Of a stretch of 24,587 nt of DNA, positions 6,985 through 14,497 are shown piece by piece. Where the stretch lies: contig CAIPUQ010000109.1 of the NCBI GenBank assembly GCA_903868295.1, positions 1 through 24,587 on the forward strand, written 5' to 3'. The first letter of the stretch is position 1, and the number at the start of each line of letters is the position of its first letter. The stretch comes from an uncultured Roseiflexaceae bacterium (GTDB lineage Bacteria > Chloroflexota > Chloroflexia > Chloroflexales > Roseiflexaceae). The position numbers were made by a program, and so were the translations under genes. The notes below the pieces were generated by a model. The model saw only the letters and a program-made list of their open reading frames with translations. It was not told the DNA's origin and ran no database searches.

Positions 6985-8154
6985 CTATCGTGGGGGACGA
7001 ACTGCGAGTGTAATAGAAAACTGCTTTTCTTCGGTGCCTCGCAGCACCGTGAGTGTGACGGTGTCACCCGGGTTGTAGCGCAACAGGACACCACGGAGCG
7101 AATCGGTTTCGCCGAGCCGGACCCCGTTGAGCGTCAAGATGACGTCGCCAGGCAAAATACCAGCTGCTTGTGCCGGACCGCCATCAGTAACACCCGATAC
7201 AAACGCACCTTGTTTCACTGTCAGTTTTTCGGCTTCGACTATTTCCGGAGTTACCATCCCGTACGAAATTCCCAAGAACGGGTATCGCACTTCGCCGTAC
7301 GCCACGAGCTGTTCGGCTATTTTGCGGACTATTGACGATGGCACCGCAAAACCCAGGCCTTGTGCCGTATCCAACGAAGAAGAAGAACCACGCACAACTA
7401 ACGTGTTGATGCCAATGATTTCGCCACGTGCGTTGAGCAATGGACCACCGCTGTTGCCGTTGTTAATTGCGGCATCGGTTTGAATCAGCCCTTCAGGGGC
7501 ATCGCTCCCGACATTGCGATTCAAGGCACTCACGACGCCGACCGTCACGGTGTTGCGATAGCTGCCCAATGGGCTCCCGATAGCAATGACCGGTTCACCC
7601 TGTCGGAGCGCATCAGAATCACCCAATACCATCACGGTTGGGATGGGATCAGTGACTTGAATAACCGCTATGTCGTTGAGCGGATCAGCGCCAATCAAGG
7701 TTGCATCATGAATGGTGCCATCCGCAAATAACACGCGCAGTGTATCAGCGCCTTCGATGACATGGTTATTCGTCACGATATAGCCGTCAGGACTGATGAT
7801 TGCACCCGATCCCGTCGATGATGGCATGAACATTTCGTCCTGATTGGCGTAGTTTTCGACGGTGACAACCGCGTCACGCACCCGTTCAATCATCGCAGGG
7901 ATATCTTCACCTACCGCTTTGGCTGCCTCGGGAGCAGATGTCGCAGGGATTGCAGTGGGAATCGCTGCGGCGGTCGGCGCGGTCGGCTGTGGCTCAGCGG
8001 TATCGTTCGTCGAAACAACCGTGATTGGCTGACTGAGACGCTTCTGGATGAGATACACCGACGCACCAGCACCAGCTAACGCGCCGAGGATTGTCCCTCC
8101 TGCGAGCGTGAGTAACAACACTACAACCATGATGAAGGTATTTGTCCGACCCAT
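6985..8154 (-). CDS. Membrane-anchored HtrA/DegP-type serine protease with one PDZ domain
   Basis: A 389-residue S1C family protease for envelope protein quality control. Residues 7-35 form one membrane segment, followed by a Pro/Ala/Thr-rich linker (about 48-80). The trypsin-like domain has the full triad: His131 (VTNNHVIEG), Asp161 (DPLNDIAVI) and Ser235 (NNGNSGGPLL). A single PDZ domain spans about residues 293-385 with the GISYGM start and PGDVILTLNG. The topology places protease and PDZ outside the cytoplasm. GAGGG lies 5 nt before the ATG. The gene is monocistronic, with a hairpin terminator right after it, and is divergent from the eIF-2B-like gene. The family is certain; which of the several HtrA paralogues of such bacteria it represents cannot be told. 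Confidence 0.96.
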   Translation of the reverse strand: MGRTNTFIMVVVLLLTLAGGTILGALAGAGASVYLIQKRLSQPITVVSTNDTAEPQPTAPTAAAIPTAIPATSAPEAAKAVGEDIPAMIERVRDAVVTVENYANQDEMFMPSSTGSGAIISPDGYIVTNNHVIEGADTLRVLFADGTIHDATLIGADPLNDIAVIQVTDPIPTVMVLGDSDALRQGEPVIAIGSPLGSYRNTVTVGVVSALNRNVGSDAPEGLIQTDAAINNGNSGGPLLNARGEIIGINTLVVRGSSSSLDTAQGLGFAVPSSIVRKIAEQLVAYGEVRYPFLGISYGMVTPEIVEAEKLTVKQGAFVSGVTDGGPAQAAGILPGDVILTLNGVRLGETDSLRGVLLRYNPGDTVTLTVLRGTEEKQFSITLAVRPPR

Positions 8155-8174
8155 GTTTCCCTCTTTACATTCAA

Positions 8175-8188
8175 CGGAGTATGCTCCG
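8175..8188. repeat. Short palindrome upstream of htrA
   Basis: CGGAG-TATG-CTCCG, 5-bp perfect arms with a 4-nt centre, lies 21-34 nt before the htrA ATG, where a -10 box or 5' leader would be. It may be an operator or a small leader hairpin. It does not match the CIRCE heat-shock element. No convincing htrA promoter was found beside it. Confidence 0.4.
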
Positions 8189-8291
8189 ATATCAATAGCA
8201 TCATCCGATACATGGCTAAACTCGCCGTGAAAATGGTATGAGCATCAGATGAACAACCATGCTTCGGCATCTCGTTTGCGACGCATGCAGA

Positions 8292-8300
8292 TGGTATACT
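8292..8300 (+). promoter_or_regulatory. Extended -10 promoter of the eIF-2B-like gene
   Basis: TGgTATACT at 8292-8300 is an extended -10 with five of six consensus matches. A -35 is not clear. Transcription would start near 8307, giving an untranslated leader of about 77 nt before the ATG at 8384. Confidence 0.5.
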
Positions 8301-8383
8301 TGGGTATGCCATGCGACGTTGATGGCCCATTGTACTCTGCATGACGTTCACCGCCGAACACATGCCACACACTGAGGGGACAT

Positions 8384-9292
8384 ATGATCCTCGAGCAACG
8401 TTTCGGTGCGGCCCAAATTGCGGTCCGCGCTATCGATGAACTATTGGTTTGCGCCCAAACCAGCACTGCCCTCACCGTTGATGCAATTCGACGCGACATT
8501 TTCAAAACTGCATGGCAACTCATTTGTCAAAAGCAAGCAGTCGGTTCTCTCGTCAATCTCCTGAATCCCTTACTCTACCATCTCGACTCGGTCGCGACGG
8601 TCTCAGAGCTTCAGCAGACCGTTGTCGCGTCTTTGACAACGTTCCGTCATCAACTCACACATCGCGTTCCCGATACCGCAGTCCAAAGTATGTCGGTGTT
8701 GAGTCAATGTCAACGCATCATGCTGTATGGCTACAGCACTACTGTGCTGTATGCATTACAACATGCGCTACGCAACGGGCAGCGCATCGACGTGGTGTGC
8801 GTGTCAGGTACCGATACCGATGCCCACCGTGCGTTGTGCGATCGCATCGCAGCAATCGGCCTGTCAGTTTCGACAATCGGGTATACACAGATCAATTCCG
8901 TGCTCGAACGTGTCGATGCAGTCGTCGTTGGGGCAGACACGCTCGATGCCTATGGACTTATCAACACTGTTGGTACCGCCCATATTGCGACCGAAGCACA
9001 TACTGCGCACATACCGTTCTACACGTTTTGCACGAGCGAGAAATTCCTGCCTGACGCGTTCTTTCATGGCGAACGGCAACCATCACCGCTCGATGCTTGC
9101 ACCTGCTCTGCGTCGGCTGACACACCAAAAACTCTGGATGTCACGCCCATAGAACAAGTAACCGGCGTCATTACCGAACGCGGCTCTCTGCCTGCCCCGG
9201 CAATCGAAGCTTGGTTCGCCGCTGAGCGCATTCACCCATGGTTGAGTGGACGTGGCACGATGCTCGACATCCATCACATCCTCCAACCCTAG
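8384..9292 (+). CDS. eIF-2B alpha/beta/delta-like protein (ribose-1,5-bisphosphate isomerase/MtnA superfamily)
   Basis: A 302-residue member of the superfamily that contains eukaryotic eIF-2B regulatory subunits, archaeal ribose-1,5-bisphosphate isomerase and methylthioribose-1-phosphate isomerase. It has the N-terminal helical domain (about 1-100) and a Rossmann-like C-terminal domain with LYGYSTTVL (residues 114-122), DAVVVGADTL (178-187) with the conserved Asp185, then INTVGT and IPFYTFCTSEKF (210-221). Bacteria have no eIF2, so a sugar-phosphate isomerase or nucleotide-binding role is more likely than translation. The cysteine found in the GSGAT-type loop of MtnA is not evident, and classical MtnA function is unlikely. 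GGGGA precedes the ATG. A glucosaminidase-like gene follows after 22 nt in the same direction. Confidence 0.85.
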   Translation: MILEQRFGAAQIAVRAIDELLVCAQTSTALTVDAIRRDIFKTAWQLICQKQAVGSLVNLLNPLLYHLDSVATVSELQQTVVASLTTFRHQLTHRVPDTAVQSMSVLSQCQRIMLYGYSTTVLYALQHALRNGQRIDVVCVSGTDTDAHRALCDRIAAIGLSVSTIGYTQINSVLERVDAVVVGADTLDAYGLINTVGTAHIATEAHTAHIPFYTFCTSEKFLPDAFFHGERQPSPLDACTCSASADTPKTLDVTPIEQVTGVITERGSLPAPAIEAWFAAERIHPWLSGRGTMLDIHHILQP

Positions 9293-9305
9293 CCCACCAC
9301 TATAC

Positions 9306-9311
9306 AGGAGG
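9306..9311 (+). promoter_or_regulatory. Shine-Dalgarno site with tight spacing to a GTG start
   Basis: AGGAGG at 9306-9311 is the only strong ribosome binding site in front of the glucosaminidase-like gene. The GTG at 9315 is unusually close (3 nt). The next in-frame start, ATG 9342, is 30 nt away. The site supports 9315, but weakly. Confidence 0.45.
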
Positions 9312-9314
9312 GTT

Positions 9315-10010
9315 GTGACGAGACAACGCAGTCCATCATCAATGAGGCGTCCACATGCTACGTGGCGCCGCACGCTCCAAGGCTGCAACACGTGGCTCGT
9401 TTTTGCGTGCCTGGTTGTCTGTCTCGTGTCGGTATTTGTGTGGCGTGTCTTTTTTGCACCACATCCGACCGCTGGGACAAACAGCGCCCCGTGGGAATCA
9501 TTGCTGAGTACATCATTAACCCGCAATCCCCGATTCGCGCCGCCGGGCAACACCAGCATTCGCGGTACGCCAACGATTACCGCCGCCCGCATTGATGAGA
9601 TCCTCCGACTCTACAACTCGCCTGCGCAGGGCACGGGGCAAATCTGGATCGACGAAGGTATCGCCTACAACATCAATCCTGTCTACGCGCTGGCTTTTTT
9701 CATGCACGAATCCAATCTGGGGACCAATCCCGAATGGAGCGGGTGGAAGGAAGACGGGACGAATACACACAACGTCGGCAATATCATTTGTGCCGGTTAC
9801 TCGCGTTGTCACGGCAGATTTCGCGATTATGCGACCTGGCAAGAGGGTATTCACGATTGGTATCGTCTGATTGCGCTTGAGTACATTGATCAACGCGGCA
9901 TCCATACCGTCGAAGACATCATCCCTGTCTACGCACCCGAATTCGAAAACGACGTCGAGACCTACATCGGCAGTGTACGTGAGTATGCGTTCCAATGGAG
10001 CGCGCCATAA
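9315..10010 (+). CDS. Membrane-anchored glucosaminidase/lysozyme-like protein
   Basis: A protein of about 231 residues with a basic N-terminus, one membrane segment (WLVFACLVVCLVSVFVW) and an extracytoplasmic lysozyme-like domain. FFMHESNLGT carries the likely catalytic glutamate of the glucosaminidase (GH73-like) fold, followed by HNVGNIICAGY and the C-terminal YIGSVREYAFQW. It should cleave peptidoglycan glycan strands, or bind them, outside the membrane. The start is uncertain: GTG at 9315 follows AGGAGG by only 3 nt, while ATG at 9342 has no Shine-Dalgarno site but gives a compact basic N-terminus and 222 residues. The longest frame (ATG 9246) overlaps the preceding gene and is rejected. 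It lies 22 nt after the eIF-2B-like gene and ends at a strong hairpin. Confidence 0.8.
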   Translation: MTRQRSPSSMRRPHATWRRTLQGCNTWLVFACLVVCLVSVFVWRVFFAPHPTAGTNSAPWESLLSTSLTRNPRFAPPGNTSIRGTPTITAARIDEILRLYNSPAQGTGQIWIDEGIAYNINPVYALAFFMHESNLGTNPEWSGWKEDGTNTHNVGNIICAGYSRCHGRFRDYATWQEGIHDWYRLIALEYIDQRGIHTVEDIIPVYAPEFENDVETYIGSVREYAFQWSAP

Positions 10011-10035
10011 CTGCTCGGGCGCACACATCCAACCC

Positions 10036-10068
10036 AGCGCCGCCTGCGTACTCTACGCAGGCGGCGCT
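10036..10068. terminator. Hairpin terminator between convergent genes
   Basis: A perfect 15-bp stem (10036-10050 with 10054-10068), GC-rich, with the 3-nt loop CTC, followed by TTTCGTT on the plus strand. It begins 26 nt after the glucosaminidase-like stop and faces the end of the glycosidase-like gene (10102) on the other strand. The U-rich side favours plus-strand termination. The minus-strand flank is not U-rich. Confidence 0.8.
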
Positions 10069-10101
10069 TTCGTTACAGCTTCATGTTCACGCCGCCTTAT
10101 T

Positions 10102-11427
10102 CTATTTTGGGGCACTCAAATCGCGATATACGTACCACGCTTTGCGATACACACTCGGTAAACCCGACACACGGTAACACGCCCCACCAACGCATGCACC
10201 ATCGACAAACGGAATATGGACCAGTCCCCACTTTTGTGCGTTCACGCCACTCGCGGGCGGGAAGTCTTCGTACTTAAACCAGAACACCACTGCGACTTCA
10301 CGGGCACCATTGGCGAGCTTCCGGGCAGCCAAAATACGGTAGGTTGTCCCCAAGAAATCCGCCTGGCCTTGCTCGTGTTGACGTCCATACCCCACGTTAT
10401 AGCCGAGTTCCGTAACCCAAATCGGTCGTAGTTCATCACCCAATGTGCGCAAGCGGGCCCGAATCCGGTCCATTGCCTGTGTCATTGTGGTCACACCGAG
10501 GTACTGCAGTTCGACCGGGTAGGGATGATACCCGATACCATCAATCGGCCATCGTCCGATCTGCTTCTTTGCCGTAGTAAACGCACGGGACTGATAGATT
10601 GCAGCCAAGTAATCGATGTCGGTCTGCGCTGACTGGCCTGTCTGCGCGTCGGTTCCGCGTGGATGCAACCCGCCCAACACAATTGGGGTCCCCGCACATG
10701 CAGTACGCAAGGCACCACCGTTGCACGCACGGTATAAAGTCGTCGTCAGCTGTGCCCATACTTCCGCCGGTATTGCATTGTTAATCGGGCCATCCGCACG
10801 GTAGCGGGGTAATCGATTTGCTTCGTTGAGGACTTCAATCGCCCCGATGGATTTGCCATAGCGTTGGATGATGCGCTGAACACGGCCCATCCAGACCCGC
10901 ATGTAGGTGTTGTAGCGCGGTCCATAGAGTGCATCGGCGGTGTATGGTCCTTTGCGAATTTCGTTTGCATCGACACCCATGACGACATCGAAGTTGACCA
11001 GCAACAACACTTTCAGTCGTTCACGCGGTGCAACGGTCTTGAGAAAGTAGTCATATTGCGCAATTGCTGCATCGACTGCAGCATCGGATGCCGTGTAATC
11101 TGCCGGTATGCGGATGTCAATGCGTACCCAGCGCACACCAAGTGCAGACATCGTGCGCCCCATCGTGTCTTGACTTACGATATTTGGTTTGCCTGCGATG
11201 GTCTCAAAAAACGGGTCACGACCCACCAATCCCATCATCGAAGACGGCACAGTGGTACCAGGCATCCGTGTCGCCGTGGGCGTCGCAGTGGGCATGATTG
11301 TCCGCGTCGGCGTCACCGTCCCGCGGACCGCAGCATGCACGTACGGTTGTTTCGGCTGGATTGCCTGTAGCAACCCACCCAATACGGTGACGCAAATGAG
11401 GAGCCGTACGAACCCTTGCAGTACCAT
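10102..11427 (-). CDS. Secreted clan GH-A-like glycoside hydrolase
   Basis: A 441-residue exported protein. It has a hydrophobic signal segment (about residues 5-22), then a Thr/Pro-rich linker (38-61), then a TIM-barrel domain. AIEVLNEANR places the acid/base Glu202 after an asparagine, and WVTELGYN places the nucleophile Glu340 at the end of a later strand, with GYHPYP (299-304) between; this is the clan GH-A layout seen in GH5, GH39 and similar families. The substrate cannot be read from sequence. The ATG at 11427 is chosen over the TTG three bases upstream because GAGG then has a 6-nt spacing. It is the last gene of the topA operon, 19 nt after the unknown exported protein, and ends against a convergent gene. 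Confidence 0.82.
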   Translation of the reverse strand: MVLQGFVRLLICVTVLGGLLQAIQPKQPYVHAAVRGTVTPTRTIMPTATPTATRMPGTTVPSSMMGLVGRDPFFETIAGKPNIVSQDTMGRTMSALGVRWVRIDIRIPADYTASDAAVDAAIAQYDYFLKTVAPRERLKVLLLVNFDVVMGVDANEIRKGPYTADALYGPRYNTYMRVWMGRVQRIIQRYGKSIGAIEVLNEANRLPRYRADGPINNAIPAEVWAQLTTTLYRACNGGALRTACAGTPIVLGGLHPRGTDAQTGQSAQTDIDYLAAIYQSRAFTTAKKQIGRWPIDGIGYHPYPVELQYLGVTTMTQAMDRIRARLRTLGDELRPIWVTELGYNVGYGRQHEQGQADFLGTTYRILAARKLANGAREVAVVFWFKYEDFPPASGVNAQKWGLVHIPFVDGACVGGACYRVSGLPSVYRKAWYVYRDLSAPK

Positions 11428-11446
11428 CAATACCTCGTCGGAGCGG

Positions 11447-12301
11447 TCAGCGATTGTCCTGGCGAAAATCTACCGCGCGGTGCATACGCTTGGTCAATGC
11501 CAATGCACCATAAAATGAACTAATACTCAAGAACAATACTGCCACCAAACAAAACACCACACGCAGCAACGTCTGTGTGCCGTCTGCAGTCACGGTGCGC
11601 ACGGGCGGACGAAGCGCCGCTGATTGTTCTGTACCAATCACGCAGGGAGCAATTCCTGCAGTATTTTCGACGATCATCATCGTGACCACCCGAGACCCGT
11701 AGCCAGCACCGATGTCTGCATCGGGTTGGGCTTGTACCCGCCACAGGCCCGCACAGGTTGCTACCCCCGAACCAATGACGACCACCGGTGCATACACTGG
11801 CAATTGATGGAGCAACGGTACATACCATTGATCCATGCACCCAACGCATTCGACGCGAATGGTGACAGTCGTGCCATCTCTGGCTTGCGGCAACGTCATC
11901 ATCGTACCCGATTGGGTCAGGTTGCCAGCAGCCGGCGTGGACCGTACGTACGGGGTCAACGTCGGGATAGCTGTTGCATCGAGCTGCCCGTTGAATTCGA
12001 GAATTTCGGAGGTTTCGAGAGGCACCGCATACCGTTCGATGAGCCGACCAAGCGTGTCGGACTCGTCGATACGGGCAATTGCACCAACCGGTAACAGCAA
12101 CGTGACCGCTGCTGTATCACGTACCGAGAGTTCGAGAACAACAACCACAGACCCATCTGATGCAACAGAAAGCATTGCAGCTGATGGCTGCGCAGCCCCT
12201 GACAACGCGTCGACAGCGTGGGTTGTCCGGATACCCCAGCCCCACAGCAACACCCAAATGAGTCCCCCGAACAGCAACTTTTTGGTGCGGGGAGCAATCA
12301 C
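11447..12301 (-). CDS. Exported protein of unknown function with a C-terminal membrane anchor
   Basis: I do not recognise this 284-residue protein. It has an N-terminal signal (basic KK, then a hydrophobic segment at about 9-24, possible cleavage after THA at 29), a beta-rich extracytoplasmic region and a C-terminal membrane segment (about 244-268) ending in a basic tail (KRMHRAVDFRQDNR). This is a type I membrane topology. Four cysteines occur in the outer domain (VECVGC, ATCAG, APCVIG) and could form disulfides. The start is GTG at 12301, overlapping the TGA of pyruvate kinase by four bases (GTGA). AAAGG stands about 12 nt upstream. The glycosidase-like gene follows after 19 nt, so the two may act together outside the cell. 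Confidence 0.75.
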   Translation of the reverse strand: MIAPRTKKLLFGGLIWVLLWGWGIRTTHAVDALSGAAQPSAAMLSVASDGSVVVVLELSVRDTAAVTLLLPVGAIARIDESDTLGRLIERYAVPLETSEILEFNGQLDATAIPTLTPYVRSTPAAGNLTQSGTMMTLPQARDGTTVTIRVECVGCMDQWYVPLLHQLPVYAPVVVIGSGVATCAGLWRVQAQPDADIGAGYGSRVVTMMIVENTAGIAPCVIGTEQSAALRPPVRTVTADGTQTLLRVVFCLVAVLFLSISSFYGALALTKRMHRAVDFRQDNR

Positions 12302-13731
12302 AGTTCTATAACCTTTACAAAGTTTGTGGTACCACCCATTGCAATGGGATGCCCACCAACGAGCACCACTTTGACCCCTTTGGGGAACAAGCCGTGCCCT
12401 ACAAGCATGATTTGGAGCATATCTATCAGATCATCCAGTTTGGTCACTAACCGTCCTTGGATTGCATGGATCCCCCATACCAGCGACAACCGCTGCACGG
12501 TACCAACCTCGGGCGACACGGCAATAATCGGGATAGACGGACGGCTCCGGGCGACTAGCCGTGCTGTCAACCCGCTCATCGTGAATGCAACAATCGCGAC
12601 TGCACCGACCTCTGCGGCAATCCCACAGGCAGCATGACTCATCGCGGCTGCAACAGCATCCGCAGGGCCATGCGATCGGACCGAGGGCGCGCCAAGTCCA
12701 TGATGCCGTCCCGAGCGCTCGGTCTCGAGCGCAATCCGATGCATCATCTGCACGGCATCAACAGGCCAGGCTCCGGTAGCGGTCTCGCCGCTCAACATGA
12801 CCGCATCGGTGCCATCGATAATCGCATTGGCAACATCGCTTGCTTCGGCCCGCGTTGGCCGCGGGTTGCGAATCATCGAATCGAGCATCTGTGTGGCCGT
12901 AATCACGGGGACGCCCATGTAGTTGGCGGCTTCAATGATACGTTTTTGGGCAAGTGGCACTTGTTCTGGAGGCATTTCGACTCCCAAATCACCACGAGCC
13001 ACCATCACCCCATCGCAGAGCTGCAAAATCGCATCGAGGTCATCGAGTGCCTCAGGCTTTTCGATTTTGGCGATGACGCCCACCGACGCGCCGTTTGCTG
13101 CGATTGCGTCGCGAATCAGTTGCATATCCGCCGCACGGCGCACAAACGACAACGCAACATAGTCAACGCCTTGCGACAACCCAAACGCCAAATCTCCGCG
13201 ATCTTTGTCGGTTAATGCGGGGATACTGACCGCTACACCGGGGAGATTGATGCCTTGGTTCTGGCGCAGTTCCCCGCCTGCAATGACCACCGTTGTGACG
13301 TCACGGGCACTCACGGCAGTGACCTGCAGATCGATGAGTCCATCACTCACCAAAATATGATCGCCGATTGCCACATCCTGCGGCAGGTGTGTATAGGTTG
13401 TAGATACGCGTGCCGAAGACCCTTCGACCGGATCAATCGTGATAATCAATTGTGTACCAGGCTCGAGATGCACAGATTGGCCGCCGATTAGTGCGCCGGT
13501 GCGAATCTTGGGACCTTGTAAATCCTGCAGAATCGCAATAGGGCGATGTGCTCGGGCTGCAGCTGCACGCACGTCGGCAATGCGCCGTGCATGATCCGTG
13601 TGCGTACCATGCGAAAAATTCATGCGCGCAACGTTCATCCCAGCAGCAATCAGCGCATCCAACTGTGCGGGTGATTCGGTGGCTGGTCCGATGGTGGCAA
13701 CAATGCGCGTACGCCGTGTCGTAGATAACAT
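12298..13731 (-). CDS. pyk: Pyruvate kinase
   Basis: A 477-residue pyruvate kinase of normal bacterial length, making pyruvate and ATP from phosphoenolpyruvate and ADP in the cytoplasm. The start of the barrel, RTRIVATIGPATES, is followed by NVARMNFSHG with Arg36 and the K+/ADP-site residues. DLQGPKIRTG begins the B domain. The signature VIAKIEKPEAL contains the catalytic lysine, and VMVARGDLGVEMP and TATQMLDSMI complete the Mg and substrate site. There is no extra C-terminal PEP-utiliser-like domain. GGAGA precedes the ATG. It follows the comEA-like gene after 88 nt in which I saw no clear promoter or terminator, and it overlaps the downstream exported-protein gene by 4 bases. Confidence 0.97.
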   Translation of the reverse strand: MLSTTRRTRIVATIGPATESPAQLDALIAAGMNVARMNFSHGTHTDHARRIADVRAAAARAHRPIAILQDLQGPKIRTGALIGGQSVHLEPGTQLIITIDPVEGSSARVSTTYTHLPQDVAIGDHILVSDGLIDLQVTAVSARDVTTVVIAGGELRQNQGINLPGVAVSIPALTDKDRGDLAFGLSQGVDYVALSFVRRAADMQLIRDAIAANGASVGVIAKIEKPEALDDLDAILQLCDGVMVARGDLGVEMPPEQVPLAQKRIIEAANYMGVPVITATQMLDSMIRNPRPTRAEASDVANAIIDGTDAVMLSGETATGAWPVDAVQMMHRIALETERSGRHHGLGAPSVRSHGPADAVAAAMSHAACGIAAEVGAVAIVAFTMSGLTARLVARSRPSIPIIAVSPEVGTVQRLSLVWGIHAIQGRLVTKLDDLIDMLQIMLVGHGLFPKGVKVVLVGGHPIAMGGTTNFVKVIEL

Positions 13732-13819
13732 AGTCTCTCCGGGTATTGCATCACATGGCTACGGTGACAAGCCATACCGTTCGGCGCACTGGCTTTTCTT
13801 CAATAGAGGCTATTATCGC

Positions 13820-14425
13820 TTAAAAACGGACGAGAGGCTGCAGCCGCTCCAACAATGCGCCACCGATCCCGTTCACTGCATCGAGATCGGCCAACGTTTT
13901 GAACGGGCCGTGTTGGGTGCGATATGCCACAATACGCTCCGCCATGCTCGCTCCCACACCGGGCAGCTGTTCGAGTTCGGCAGCGGTTGCCGTGTTGATT
14001 GCGATTTGGAGCGGTTCGATGGTCTGTACAATCGATGCACCCGAGGGTGTACTTTCAGATATGGGCGGGATGTTGATGTGCTGGCCGTCGGTGATACGCT
14101 CGGCCATGTTCACCGCGTCATAGTCTGCGTCTGCAGTCATCCCGCCCGCAGCCGCAACCGCAGCACCGACGCGTTCGTGCGCAGCGAGTGCGTATAATCC
14201 TGGCTGTGCCACTGCCCCCGTCACATAGACCACCAGCGCAGGGAGCGCAGTCGGTTCGACCTCGGGGGCTGCCTCGAACTGGGTCACTGGCACATCTGCA
14301 GGGACAACCGGTGCATCGATCACTGCTTTGGGGGCAACCACAAACCACGTCACGAGGAGAACGCCTGCGATCAACACCACCCAGATCACGACCGCAGCTA
14401 CACGTTGGGGGACAATCTGCCGCAT
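13820..14425 (-). CDS. comEA: ComEA-like competence DNA-binding protein (SLBB plus helix-hairpin-helix)
   Basis: A 201-residue protein with one N-terminal membrane segment (about 8-30), a Pro/Ala/Val-rich spacer, an SLBB domain (about 64-118: VVYVTGAVAQPGLYAL, then DGQHINIP) and a C-terminal pair of helix-hairpin-helix motifs (141-201: INTATAAELEQLPGVG, then LADLDAVNGIG). This is the ComEA architecture, a membrane-anchored receptor that binds double-stranded DNA during transformation. The ATG at 14425 is chosen because a perfect AAGGAGGT stands 5 nt before it; an ATG at 14446 would lie inside the upstream hairpin. comEC and comEB are not in the window, so a role in uptake is known only from the family. 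It sits between topA and pyk on the minus strand. Confidence 0.9.
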   Translation of the reverse strand: MRQIVPQRVAAVVIWVVLIAGVLLVTWFVVAPKAVIDAPVVPADVPVTQFEAAPEVEPTALPALVVYVTGAVAQPGLYALAAHERVGAAVAAAGGMTADADYDAVNMAERITDGQHINIPPISESTPSGASIVQTIEPLQIAINTATAAELEQLPGVGASMAERIVAYRTQHGPFKTLADLDAVNGIGGALLERLQPLVRF

Positions 14426-14430
14426 GGGAC

Positions 14431-14438
14431 ACCTCCTT
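14431..14438 (-). promoter_or_regulatory. Strong Shine-Dalgarno site of comEA
   Basis: AAGGAGGT (minus strand, 14438-14431) is fully complementary to the 16S rRNA tail, 5 nt before the ATG at 14425. It fixes the start and touches the base of the hairpin at 14438-14477 by one nucleotide. Confidence 0.8.
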
Positions 14439-14477
14439 GCAAACAATGAACAGTAATACTACCGTTCATTGCCTGCA
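14438..14477 (-). ncRNA. Long mRNA hairpin between topA and comEA
   Basis: Minus-strand RNA can form an unbroken 18-bp stem (14438-14455 with 14460-14477) with a 4-nt loop. Three of the pairs are G-U as minus-strand RNA (14442-14473, 14443-14472, 14452-14463); as plus-strand RNA they would be A-C mismatches. The structure therefore fits the topA-comEA transcript. It lies 20 nt past the topA stop and has no U run, so it is not an ordinary terminator. It may be a processing or stability element. Confidence 0.6.
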
Positions 14478-14497
14478 AAAAGGTACGTGGACAGTGA

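Noticed and set aside
8161..8200. CIRCE heat-shock element upstream of htrA
   Set aside because: The palindrome has neither the TTAGCACTC/GAGTGCTAA arms nor the 9-nt spacer.
9246..9314. N-terminal extension of the glucosaminidase-like protein from ATG 9246
   Set aside because: It overlaps the eIF-2B-like gene by 47 bases, lacks a ribosome binding site and adds residues before the membrane signal that do not look like a leader.
13732..13819. Promoter or terminator between comEA and pyk
   Set aside because: A GATAAT and a 5-bp inverted repeat can be found, but no matching -35, stable stem or U run supports either.
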